A stretch of 22,610 nt of DNA from UBA8437 sp003445035. Its GTDB lineage: Bacteria; Planctomycetota; Planctomycetia; Planctomycetales; Planctomycetaceae. How positions within the stretch are numbered: position 1 is the first letter of the stretch; the number at the start of each line of letters is the position of its first letter. The notes beneath the pieces were generated by a model that was given only the letters and a program-made list of their open reading frames with translations, ran no database searches and had not been told where the DNA came from. The DNA is taken from positions 1 through 22,610 of the forward strand of contig CALCHI010000227.1 of NCBI GenBank assembly GCA_937901285.1. The letters are read 5' to 3'. Of the stretch, positions 1 to 7,608 are shown piece by piece. A program made the translations under genes and the position numbers.

Positions 1-1
1 C

Positions 2-148
2 CACGACGATGCCGCGATGGTCAAGGCGGGCATGGACCTGGTGGGCCTGGCCGGTGGAAAGGTCCGCCCGCCGCGGGTGGATGCCCCCGAGGAAGCTCGC
101 GAGGCGTTCCGCGAAGCCCTGGCGGCGGCGGAGTGTCCGTTGATCTGA
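2..148 (+). CDS. DapA/NAL-family aldolase, C-terminal fragment
   Basis: This is the last 48 codons of a gene that enters from the left edge, read in the frame starting at base 2 and ending at TGA 146-148. The fragment has the usual C-terminal layout of the dihydrodipicolinate synthase / N-acetylneuraminate lyase family: a helix with V-K-A-G-M, then D-L-V-G-L-A-G-G-K-V-R-P-P-R, then a short acidic helix. The 'G-L..G..R-P-P' turn is typical of this TIM-barrel Schiff-base aldolase family. The catalytic Lys and Tyr lie upstream and cannot be seen, so true DapA cannot be told apart from a sugar-acid aldolase or dehydratase. Only 21 nt separate it from the MFS transporter gene that follows on the same strand, which favours a catabolic sugar-acid role over lysine biosynthesis. 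That is an inference from context. Confidence 0.7.
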   Translation, partial: HDDAAMVKAGMDLVGLAGGKVRPPRVDAPEEAREAFREALAAAECPLI

Positions 149-169
149 TCGACCACGACGAGCAGGCAG

Positions 170-1543
170 ATGTCCATTTCCGAGTTCTCCGCAGTTCCAC
201 CCGACGGAACGAACCAGGACAGCCAGCCAACCAACGTCCGCTGGGTGATCTTCGGCCTGGCGTCGCTGGCCAGCTACATCAACTACGTCCACCGGTATTC
301 GTGGGGCGTGATCAAGCCGTACCTGCTCGAAGACGGCGTGGTCACCGAAGAGGAGGTGGGCTGGCTCGATGGACTGATCGGGCTGAGCTACGGCCTGGGA
401 CAGTTTCCCGGTGGCCTGGCCGGCGACCTGTTGGGTCCGCACGTGGTCATTCCGATCAGCGCCGTGCTCTGGTCGATCGTCACGGCCGCACCTGCAGTCG
501 TGTCGGCATTTTCCGGACTGGCAACGATCCGACTGGCAATGGGACTGGCCCAGGCACCCTGCTATCCGTGCCTGGGCAAGATCACCCAGAGCTGGGTACC
601 CAGGGCCATTCGTACCTCCCAGCAGGGGTTCATCTCGTCGTTCGCCGGCCGAGCCGGCGGGGCCTGTTCGTCGCTGATCATTGGCACGCTGCTGATGGGC
701 TGGCTGGGAATGACATGGCAAACCGGCCTGGTCATCACCGCCAGCGCGGGAATCGTCTTTGCGATCGCATTTGCCCTGCTGTTCCGGAACTCTCCTCGAG
801 AACATCCCGGGGTCAACGACGCCGAAGCAGAAATGATCGAAGAAGGAGAGATGGTTGTCACCGCCAACCAGCCGATCCGGTGGGACTGGTCGGACGCCAA
901 CATTCGCAACATCGCCGCGTTCTTCGGTGCGTCGTTTTCGAGCACCTTTGCCGACAACCTGTTCGTCTTCTGGATGCCGACGTTCCTGGTCCAGGCGAAG
1001 GGATTCAGCCCGGCCGAAATGGGCCTGTTCGCCAGCCTGCCACTGTTCGGTGGAGCCCTGGGCGGACTCTGCGGCGGATTTCTCAACGACTGGCTGATCC
1101 GCACCATCGGCAACCGACGCTGGGCCCGTCGGCTGATCGCCGGAGGATGCAAGGTGATCGCCGCGGTGCTGATCTGCTGCAGCCTGCTGTTCGAGGACGG
1201 CCAGATGATCATGGGAGTCCTGTTCTTCTGCAAGTTCTTCAGCGACATGAGCCAGCCAACCTGGTGGGGCACGGTCACCGATATCGGGGGACCGGCGGCC
1301 GGACGGGTGTTCGGCATGGTCAACACAGTCGGGGCCGCCGGCCTGTTCGCGGCCGGTCCGATCATGGCCTGGGTGAAGACCGAGTACGGCTTCGACGGGC
1401 TGTTCTACTTTGTCGCCGGGGTCTACCTGGTGACAACGGCCTGCTGGCTGAACGTCGACTGCACACGGCGACTGGTGGTCGTCGACAGCGCCAGCGACTG
1501 GTGGTCGTCGACACTACCCGACGATCCTGTTGAGGAAACCTAG
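170..1543 (+). CDS. MFS transporter, anion:cation symporter-like
   Basis: This 457-residue integral membrane protein has about 12 predicted hydrophobic segments, starting near residue 24 (V-R-W-V-I-F-G-L) and split by a charged acidic loop near residues 208-230. Features of the major facilitator superfamily are visible: N-Y-V-H-R-Y in helix 1, the loop 2-3 motif G-G-L-A-G-D-L-L-G-P at about 81-90, and R-L-A-M-G-L-A-Q-A-P at about 121-130. This pattern resembles the anion:cation symporter branch that moves hexuronates, galactonate, tartrate and similar acids. It probably imports an organic or sugar acid for the aldolase encoded just upstream. The ATG at 170 is 21 nt after that gene's stop. The last 26 or so residues come from a frame-shifting tandem duplication (1468-1513), and the stop lies inside the convergent hydrolase gene. 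The substrate is not determinable from sequence. Confidence 0.85.
   Translation: MSISEFSAVPPDGTNQDSQPTNVRWVIFGLASLASYINYVHRYSWGVIKPYLLEDGVVTEEEVGWLDGLIGLSYGLGQFPGGLAGDLLGPHVVIPISAVLWSIVTAAPAVVSAFSGLATIRLAMGLAQAPCYPCLGKITQSWVPRAIRTSQQGFISSFAGRAGGACSSLIIGTLLMGWLGMTWQTGLVITASAGIVFAIAFALLFRNSPREHPGVNDAEAEMIEEGEMVVTANQPIRWDWSDANIRNIAAFFGASFSSTFADNLFVFWMPTFLVQAKGFSPAEMGLFASLPLFGGALGGLCGGFLNDWLIRTIGNRRWARRLIAGGCKVIAAVLICCSLLFEDGQMIMGVLFFCKFFSDMSQPTWWGTVTDIGGPAAGRVFGMVNTVGAAGLFAAGPIMAWVKTEYGFDGLFYFVAGVYLVTTACWLNVDCTRRLVVVDSASDWWSSTLPDDPVEET
1468..1519. repeat. 26-bp tandem duplication at the MFS 3' end
   Basis: Two perfect 20-bp copies, 1468-1487 and 1494-1513, lie with a period of 26 bp. Because 26 is not a multiple of three, the second copy is read in a different frame: the first encodes R-R-L-V-V-V-D and the second S-D-W-W-S-S-T. 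Removing one 26-bp unit would make the transporter end at TGA 1531-1533 with V-V-D-T-T-R-R-S-C. Confidence 0.9.
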
Positions 1544-2140
1544 GATCTCATCTGTCGCCTCGACCCAGTTCTGCTCGGCTGTCCGGCCGGATCGCTTTCG
1601 GGGTACCAGGTCGTGGTCCCCGTCAGGCATCCAGTGGACGTGGATCGACCCGGAGAGTTTATAACCCGCCACTTCCTCGGGCGTCCCGAACCGGTCACGA
1701 TCGCCCTGCACGACCAGTGTCGGGGTGACCAGCCCGGCCAGGTGTTCGGTGCGAGTTTTCTCGGGTTTGGCCGGCGGGTGAAACGGGTAACCCAAACAGA
1801 CCAGCCCGGCCACCTCGCACTCGTCAGCCACCAGGCTGGCCATCCGGCCACCCATCGACTTGCCGCCGATCACCAGGCCGTCGGACCCCAGTTCACCGAT
1901 CACTTCACGCCACGTCTCCAGCAACACCGGTTGCCGATCCGGAGGCCGCCGCGTCCCGTCCTTCCGCCGACGCACCATGTAGGGGAACTCGAAGCGGACC
2001 ACCCTCACATCCCTGGCCGCCAGGCCGACGGTGATCGCCTCCAGGGCAGGAGTGTCCAGACCTCGCCCGGCACCGTGAGCCAACACGACCGTATGAGCCG
2101 CGTGGCTTGGACCGTCGAAATGAAGTCGGGTCGATGGCAT
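1514..2140 (-). CDS. alpha/beta hydrolase, KANL3/Tex30-like
   Basis: This 208-residue cytoplasmic protein has an alpha/beta-hydrolase fold of the small predicted-hydrolase family related to KANL3/Tex30 and dienelactone hydrolases. The visible motifs are H-G-A-G at 22-25 (oxyanion hole), the nucleophile elbow G-K-S-M-G-G at 93-98 with Ser95, Q-G-D-R-D-R-F-G with Asp149 as the likely acid, and D-G-D-H-D-L with His176. The complete catalytic triad suggests an active esterase or hydrolase, but the substrate is unknown. I chose the ATG at 2140 (M-P-S-T-R-L-H-F) because it places the first beta strand directly after a short N-terminus as in the family. An upstream in-frame start at 2251 would add 37 basic residues and overlap the divergent gene at 2211. 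There is no strong ribosome binding site. The 3' end overlaps the convergent MFS gene by 30 nt. Confidence 0.8.
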   Translation of the reverse strand: MPSTRLHFDGPSHAAHTVVLAHGAGRGLDTPALEAITVGLAARDVRVVRFEFPYMVRRRKDGTRRPPDRQPVLLETWREVIGELGSDGLVIGGKSMGGRMASLVADECEVAGLVCLGYPFHPPAKPEKTRTEHLAGLVTPTLVVQGDRDRFGTPEEVAGYKLSGSIHVHWMPDGDHDLVPRKRSGRTAEQNWVEATDEILGFLNRIVG

Positions 2141-2210
2141 TCGGAGGGGTCGGCGGACTCTAATCCGTTGTTGCCCCAAACTAGTTCCTCCAACGATTGG
2201 TGTCACGACC

Positions 2211-3314
2211 ATGCGTTGTCTCCCGACCCTGTTGTTGCTGTTCGGCGGCATGTTCGGCCGGTCGATGACGGCCGCCTCCGAACCGGTGACTGCCGGCCAG
2301 CTGCAGAAGGCCGTGTTTCACCGTGTCCCCGGAAAGGCCGGGCGGGGTTCCTGCGTCGCGACCGGAAAACCGGGCAGCTGGAACAGCCGGTTTGTCGGTT
2401 CGCCCACGGTCGTCCATGACAAGGGCACGTACTGGATGTGGTTCAACGGCGGGGAAGTGACAACCGACACCAGCTACCCGTACAAGATCATCGAGCGAAT
2501 CGGTGGAGCGACGAGCCGGGACGGAGTGAACTGGAAGCCTCTCAACGGCGGAAAACCGGCACTTCAACTCGGCTCGAAGGGAACCGCAGATCACCGCGGC
2601 ATGTCACACCCTTACGTGTTGAAGGTGGGTGACCGGTTCTTGATGTGGTACGGAGCCATCGACGGCCGCAGCGGAACGGACCTGGGAATTGCGCCCGGCC
2701 ACGTCCGGGTCGAGCAGATCTGCCTGGCCAGCAGCCGCGACGGGGTCCACTGGAAAAAAGAGAACGGAGGCCGGCCGGTCATGCCGCTGGGAAAAAAGGG
2801 GACCGTCGACAGCCTGCAGGTGACCGGGATGCACATCCTGAGAATCCGTGAGAAGGGCCGGACGGTCTACCGGATGTGGTACGGCGCGTACAACGGAGAT
2901 CACCGCCTGGCGGTGGCCGAGAGTCCCGACGGGCTGAAGTGGACCCGCAAGTTCGGTGGTCGACCGATCGCCGGCCTGCGAGGAGGTTCACAGGGACAGC
3001 TGGGACCCAGCGTACATTTCGACGGCCGCCGCTACTTCCTGCTTTACTGCGGTGACGTCGGGAACGAGTGGAAGACCTACTCGGCGGTCAGCGACGACGG
3101 TTTCACCTTCCGACAGCTCAACAACGGCCGTCCCGTCCTGGGACCTCCGCCCAAGGGAAACTTCGGCTCGGCCGGACGCGGGGCGAACCACTCGGTTCAC
3201 GCCTCGCAGATGATTGTGGTCAACGGCCGGGTGCGGACCTGGTACGGAGGCGAGGATGCACTGCCGCCCCATCACCAGAAGATCGGGCTGATGGAAGCAA
3301 AACTCGTCCGCTGA
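2211..3314 (+). CDS. Secreted five-bladed beta-propeller, glycosidase-like
   Basis: This 367-residue protein begins with a signal peptide: M-R-C, a hydrophobic L-P-T-L-L-L-L-F-G-G core, and a probable cut near residues 21-24 (T-A-A-S). The mature part repeats blade motifs of the GH43/GH32/GH130 superfamily: W-M-W-F-N-G, S-R-D-G-V-N-W-K, L-M-W-Y-G-A-I-D-G, S-S-R-D-G-V-H-W, M-W-Y-G-A-Y-N-G, S-P-D-G-L-K-W, and near the C-terminus R-T-W-Y-G-G-E-D. The pattern of '(S/E)-x-D-G-x-x-W' followed by '(M/T)-W-Y-G-(A/G)' is the hallmark of these five-bladed propellers, which include arabinanases, levansucrases and mannoside phosphorylases. I infer glycan binding or hydrolysis outside the cytoplasm, but I cannot assign catalytic acids with certainty. 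It is followed after only 8 nt by the convergent PQQ-propeller gene. There is no clear ribosome binding site before the ATG. Confidence 0.75.
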   Translation: MRCLPTLLLLFGGMFGRSMTAASEPVTAGQLQKAVFHRVPGKAGRGSCVATGKPGSWNSRFVGSPTVVHDKGTYWMWFNGGEVTTDTSYPYKIIERIGGATSRDGVNWKPLNGGKPALQLGSKGTADHRGMSHPYVLKVGDRFLMWYGAIDGRSGTDLGIAPGHVRVEQICLASSRDGVHWKKENGGRPVMPLGKKGTVDSLQVTGMHILRIREKGRTVYRMWYGAYNGDHRLAVAESPDGLKWTRKFGGRPIAGLRGGSQGQLGPSVHFDGRRYFLLYCGDVGNEWKTYSAVSDDGFTFRQLNNGRPVLGPPPKGNFGSAGRGANHSVHASQMIVVNGRVRTWYGGEDALPPHHQKIGLMEAKLVR

Positions 3315-3322
3315 ACGACCGG

Positions 3323-4603
3323 CTACTCACCCGCAGCGGCAGCGGCAGCCCGCTTGCCGATGCAGTACAGGTGCTCGGTCGTCCGCAACAGGATCTGTCC
3401 CTGCGAGAAGATCGGAGTGGCGACAGTGAACTCGCCCAGTTCGTTGGCGGCCACGACCTTGAAACTGTCCCCGGAATCCACGACGAACGTTTTCCCGTCC
3501 TCGCGGGTGATGTAGATCCGGCCACCGGCCAGGATCGGTGAACTCGAAAACCCCTGCCGGTTCTTTTCGGCCTGACCGCTCCAGATCGCTTTCCCCGTCT
3601 TCACGTCCAGGCAGGTCAACCGACCACGGTCGCTGCAGACGAACGCGCGGTCACCCTGCACGATCGGCGACGGCACGTCCGCGGCGGCTCCGCCCTTGTT
3701 CATCCACGCGACGTGCGACTTGGTGACATCACCGTTGCCACCCAGGCGGATCGCCGTCAGGGTGTTGCCCCGCGAGTACGGGGCCAACAGCAGGTTTCCG
3801 GCGATGACCGGCGAGGAGATGCTGCGGAAGTACTTCTGGCCACCGGGGTTCAACCCGCCGACACGCCACAGTTCCTTCCCCGAGGCGACTTCGTGGGCGG
3901 TGACGTGGTCGGCACCCAGCACCAGCAGCCTCTCGACCCCGCCACGCTTCAACACGATCGGGGTGGTGTAACTCTGGGCCGCCTCCAGCGGAGCCTCGAG
4001 GTTGCGGTCGTGCTTCCAGGCCACCTTGCCGTCGGACTTGTTGAATGCGGCGACGTAGGAACCGCCGGTCTGCATCACCGCGACCAGGACCTTGTCGGCC
4101 GAGAGCACCGGCGACGTACCGATGTCCCACCACAGCGTGTCCTTGCCCCAGGCCGTCTGCAGGTTGGTCTGCCAGACGGCCTTGCCGGCCAGCGTCAGGC
4201 AGACCAAGTCGCCGTTCTTGAAGTAAACGTAGATCCGCTTGCCGTCGGTCACAGGTGACGGGTTGCTGCCGCTGGCCTTGCGATGCTTACCCTTGACCCC
4301 CGGACCACCGCTGGTCGTCTTCCAGACCGTCTTGCCCGACCGGTCCACCGCCAGCGTGATGTTCTTGCCGGCTTCCTGGGACGTCAGGATGATCTGCCCG
4401 TTCCAGATGATCGGCGTCGAAGTGCCCTTGCCGGACAGCTTGATCTTCCACGCCACGTTCTTGGTCGCACTCCACTTGACCGGGTAGGTTCCCTTGGGAG
4501 CGACACCGTTGAGCGTCGGGCCCCGCCAGTTGGGCCAGTTGTCCGCCGAGACGGTCGAGGTGGCCAGGAACAGCAGTCCGAAGACGATCGCGCGGATTCT
4601 CAT
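3323..4603 (-). CDS. Secreted PQQ-like (BamB-like) beta-propeller protein
   Basis: This 426-residue protein has a signal peptide (M-R-I-R-A-I-V-F-G-L-L-F-L-A-T-S-T-V-S-A, cut near residue 20) and then the motif D-N-W-P-N-W-R-G-P that opens many planctomycete propellers. The rest is a series of PQQ-like blades of the form 'A-x-D-x-x-(T/S)-G-K-x-x-W': G-K-T-V-W-K near 90-95, A-G-K-A-V-W-Q at 139-145, D-G-K-V-A-W-K at 191-197, S-G-K-E-L-W-R at 241-247 and T-G-K-A-I-W-S at 336-342. No PQQ-dehydrogenase catalytic residues are evident, so a scaffolding or binding role is more likely than dehydrogenase activity. The ATG at 4603 has a GGAG six bases upstream; an in-frame ATG at 4615 lies inside that site and is less likely. 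The gene is 101 nt downstream of the GH123-like gene on the same strand. The C-terminus ends in a run of seven alanines broken by none, then G-E. Confidence 0.85.
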   Translation of the reverse strand: MRIRAIVFGLLFLATSTVSADNWPNWRGPTLNGVAPKGTYPVKWSATKNVAWKIKLSGKGTSTPIIWNGQIILTSQEAGKNITLAVDRSGKTVWKTTSGGPGVKGKHRKASGSNPSPVTDGKRIYVYFKNGDLVCLTLAGKAVWQTNLQTAWGKDTLWWDIGTSPVLSADKVLVAVMQTGGSYVAAFNKSDGKVAWKHDRNLEAPLEAAQSYTTPIVLKRGGVERLLVLGADHVTAHEVASGKELWRVGGLNPGGQKYFRSISSPVIAGNLLLAPYSRGNTLTAIRLGGNGDVTKSHVAWMNKGGAAADVPSPIVQGDRAFVCSDRGRLTCLDVKTGKAIWSGQAEKNRQGFSSSPILAGGRIYITREDGKTFVVDSGDSFKVVAANELGEFTVATPIFSQGQILLRTTEHLYCIGKRAAAAAAGE

Positions 4604-4704
4604 CGAAAACTCCATCGGCTGAATCATGACCCGGGCCGGCACCTGTTGCCGGTCACCACAGAATAGCAAACCGTTTCGACGTCGGGCATCAATGTCTGCC
4701 GAAT

Positions 4705-7395
4705 TCAGCCATCGAGTCGTGACCGCAATGCAACGATCTGCCGAGCCATCCGGTCGCGAAGTTCCAGGAACCAGGCGTCGTTCTGCGACCAGTTGGTGTT
4801 TTGAGGGAAAAATCTCCGGATGTCCGAGAGCGCTCGCTCGGCTTCCGCGGTGTCCACCGACTTTTTGCGACCGGCCTTCACCAGATCCTCGAGTATGCGG
4901 GCGTACTCGAAATCGTCGACCGATTCGCGAAACGTCGCAAGTCGCAGGGACGGGGTGATCGTGAAGTCGGCCTTCTTCGAACCGGGAGATCGGCGAGGCG
5001 GATAAAAGAACGCCAGCGATCCGTTGGCGTGACGCGTGTAGGGGTCCTTCCAGGGATCCATCGAGCCCCCGTAAAGATGGTCCCAACCGAATGACTCCCA
5101 CATCAACACCCCGCTGCCACCTCGCTGAAACACGTCCAGCGCCAGCACCCGGTTGTTGATGCCCGGCGTGTCGATGGCGATCCGGCTGGTGGCAACGATG
5201 TAGCACCACAACTTTCGGCGATCTCGCGGGATCTTGTAGTCCTCGAAGTAATACGGCATCCACCGGTCATAGTTCTCGTCGATCTCGGGGCAATACGTGT
5301 CGATCAGTTTCGGAAACGGAAACTCCTTGAGACCCTCGTTGCCGGGCGAGCCCGGATCCATCAGCCCCAGTCCCTGCATGCAGGCGACCACGCGGATTCG
5401 TGCGGTCAGCGGATCGGACTTCAAAAGTTTCAGGAAGTGCGCCAGGCGGACCGGATTCTCGGTCTCGTCAATCAGTACGTGAACCCGGTCCAGCCAACCG
5501 TGCTTGTCGAGTTCCCGGGCGGTCCGGCGGAAGAACTGCATCACGACGTTGTCGAACTGCTTGCGAGTGACCTCGACCACGCTCTTGCTCGACTTCGGCT
5601 TGTCGTAGGCCACGATCGTCATCTTCCGCCAGGTCTGCCAACCCATCGAGGTGTGGGGTGACGAGATAGCCGGGCCATCCAGCGGTGCGCCGGGCAGATG
5701 GTTGAAATGGTTGCAGGCGGTGGGATTGGTGTGCAGCAGGCAAAGACTGTTGACCTTGCGTCCGTTGATGAAGTGATCGAGTTCGGCGTTGAAACGGGTG
5801 AAGTCCCAGTCCTTGAGCTTGATGAAGTTGCCCGGCCGATCGACGTTGAACCCGGCCGGCGGTGGCGTCCAGTTCATCCCGATCTCGGTCAGCAGCGCCG
5901 TGTTCTTGGGATAGAACTTCGATGCCGCCATCCGGTCGTAGTAACCCCGGGTCAACTTCAGGATGTCGGATTTTGACGAGACACCGTGATAGTCGATGAC
6001 CCGCTGCGGGTTCTTGTTGAGATGGTTGAGCTGCTTGACCATGTACTGGCCGCCCATGTCGGACCCGAACGATGCGAATTCGGGCAGCTCGAACCCGTAC
6101 ACCTCCAGTTCGAACGGCACGTCCAGCCCCTCGTCCTTGAAGGCCACTCGCAGTGTGCCTTTGTAAATGCCCGCCGGAGTGCCGGCCGGGACGTGCACGG
6201 TGATCCACACGGCACGGTTGCCGTCGAGCGGATCGAGTTTCACTGGTCGATCGAGCGGCAAAAGCGGGTCGCCGACATCGCCACCAACCCGCGCCGGCGT
6301 GATGAAGCTGCCGGTCCGAATCGGCACGTACTCGACCAGGTTCACCTCGGCGGTTCGCATCGAGATCGTCCGACCCGATCCGGTCACCGCCGAGAGGGTA
6401 ACCGAGTCGAGTGTCGTGGCACTCGTGGGAGTCAGCACCAGTTGAAACGCCTGCGACTCGTTGGCGGCAGCCGTGACCCGGATGCCGCGGCGGACCTGCC
6501 GGGGCGGGCGTCGCTTGCGGGTCATCTTGACCGTCGTTTCGGCAAACCACGCACGCACCGATTCCGAATCACCCACCCGGTACCGCGTGTCACCGGTGTA
6601 CTCGGTCGCCGATCCCACCGTCCGCAGTGTCGCCACCCGCTCGGGCACCTGCTCGCGACGGCGACGGGGAACCTGGAGATGATGGCTGCCCATCGGCTGG
6701 TAGTACACGTGGTAACGACGAGTTCCGGGCCGCGTGATATTGGCCATCAGGCGTATCTCGGCGGCCCGGACACTGATGTCGTGAATCGTTCCGATGAACC
6801 GGCCCCGGACCAGCAGTTCCATCACCTTGCCGTCAGGAACAAACAGCACGTCATGCGTCGTCTTGGACTGCGGCAGCAGAGGTGCAAAATAGCTGATGCG
6901 ATAGACGTGTTTCCTGAGCGGGGTGCCGGGAGGAAAGATCGGCTCGTAGGCCAGCGCCGGACATTTTCCGCCACCCGAACTCGTGAACCGCATCAGGTGA
7001 TAACGGCCCGGGGTGACGGCTATCATCTCCTTGTCCGCCTTTCCGGCCAGCACGTCGGTGGCCAGTTCCGGCCCGATGCTGACGAGGGTGAATCCTCCGT
7101 CCACGGCCCTGTCGATCGCCTTTCCCGACTCGTCGACCTCAACCAGCTTCACCTGGTCAAAGGCCAGGTATTGAGGATCGAAGCGAAACGGCCCGACCCG
7201 GTTGATCTCGCTGGTGATCCGTTCAGCATCAATCGGCAACACCTGCCACCCCGCCGCCTCGGCCTCGATCTCCACCGGAAGACGAAACTGGTAGAAGCTG
7301 TCCACCCAGTCGTCAGCGGCCGGAACCGGTTGAACGAGCAGGGCGACGATCGCGGGCAGCAGGAAAGACGGCAAACGGGAGGACAAACATCTCAC
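4705..7395 (-). CDS. Secreted DUF4091/GH123-like glycoside hydrolase
   Basis: This 896-residue protein has an N-terminal signal peptide (hydrophobic F-L-L-P-A-I-V-A-L-L-V, cut near A-A-D-D at 26-29). Residues 30-290 are beta-rich and unassigned. Residues about 300-435 form a beta-sandwich (R-R-G-I-R-V-T-A-A-A-N-E-S-Q-A-F-Q at 302-318; the 'W-I-T-V-H-V-P-A-G-T-P-A-G-I-Y-K-G' strand at 397-413). This is followed by a barrel domain resembling DUF4091 and GH123. The adjacent acidic pair Asp643-Glu644 in H-V-L-I-D-E-T-E matches the catalytic D-E pair of GH123 beta-N-acetylgalactosaminidases. The C-terminal R-E-S-V-D-D-F-E-Y-A-R-I-L-E-D-L at 823-838 is a typical closing motif of DUF4091 proteins. 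The start is a GTG at 7395 with AGGAG nine bases upstream. The natural substrate, probably an amino-sugar glycan, is inferred from family only. Confidence 0.8.
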   Translation of the reverse strand: MRCLSSRLPSFLLPAIVALLVQPVPAADDWVDSFYQFRLPVEIEAEAAGWQVLPIDAERITSEINRVGPFRFDPQYLAFDQVKLVEVDESGKAIDRAVDGGFTLVSIGPELATDVLAGKADKEMIAVTPGRYHLMRFTSSGGGKCPALAYEPIFPPGTPLRKHVYRISYFAPLLPQSKTTHDVLFVPDGKVMELLVRGRFIGTIHDISVRAAEIRLMANITRPGTRRYHVYYQPMGSHHLQVPRRRREQVPERVATLRTVGSATEYTGDTRYRVGDSESVRAWFAETTVKMTRKRRPPRQVRRGIRVTAAANESQAFQLVLTPTSATTLDSVTLSAVTGSGRTISMRTAEVNLVEYVPIRTGSFITPARVGGDVGDPLLPLDRPVKLDPLDGNRAVWITVHVPAGTPAGIYKGTLRVAFKDEGLDVPFELEVYGFELPEFASFGSDMGGQYMVKQLNHLNKNPQRVIDYHGVSSKSDILKLTRGYYDRMAASKFYPKNTALLTEIGMNWTPPPAGFNVDRPGNFIKLKDWDFTRFNAELDHFINGRKVNSLCLLHTNPTACNHFNHLPGAPLDGPAISSPHTSMGWQTWRKMTIVAYDKPKSSKSVVEVTRKQFDNVVMQFFRRTARELDKHGWLDRVHVLIDETENPVRLAHFLKLLKSDPLTARIRVVACMQGLGLMDPGSPGNEGLKEFPFPKLIDTYCPEIDENYDRWMPYYFEDYKIPRDRRKLWCYIVATSRIAIDTPGINNRVLALDVFQRGGSGVLMWESFGWDHLYGGSMDPWKDPYTRHANGSLAFFYPPRRSPGSKKADFTITPSLRLATFRESVDDFEYARILEDLVKAGRKKSVDTAEAERALSDIRRFFPQNTNWSQNDAWFLELRDRMARQIVALRSRLDG

Positions 7396-7608
7396 GGCGG
7401 GTGACTCCTGTGGAACTCAGGACCCGATAATAGCGAATTGCCTGATGCCGCGTTTTGGATCGATCGATGTCACGGCTCGAATCCGTCACACTTGCCGACA
7501 ACCGGTCGAACCGAAAGACTGAAACGATCACTCACCCGGTTTCTCACCGAAGCGTTGAACCTTTTCGAGTTCGGCCGCGACGTCACTGCCGCAGCTGGGA
7601 GAAGACCT

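Noticed and set aside
4636..4652. CCGGCA/TGCCGG hairpin between the GH123-like and PQQ propeller genes as a terminator
   Set aside because: It is only a 6-bp stem and has no T-run on the minus strand, so it does not look like an intrinsic terminator; the two genes are probably co-transcribed.
5986..7404. Long plus-strand open frame (472 codons) opposite the GH123-like gene
   Set aside because: It is antisense to a convincing gene with a signal peptide, ribosome binding site and catalytic motifs. Its product is Arg/His-rich with no recognisable domain, as expected from codon bias in GC-rich DNA.
7458..7468. GATCGATCGAT run in the divergent gap at 7396-7608
   Set aside because: It is too short and simple to assign a regulatory role. 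No paired -35/-10 could be placed with confidence in this 213-nt gap, although ATAATA at 7427-7432 could be a minus-strand -10.
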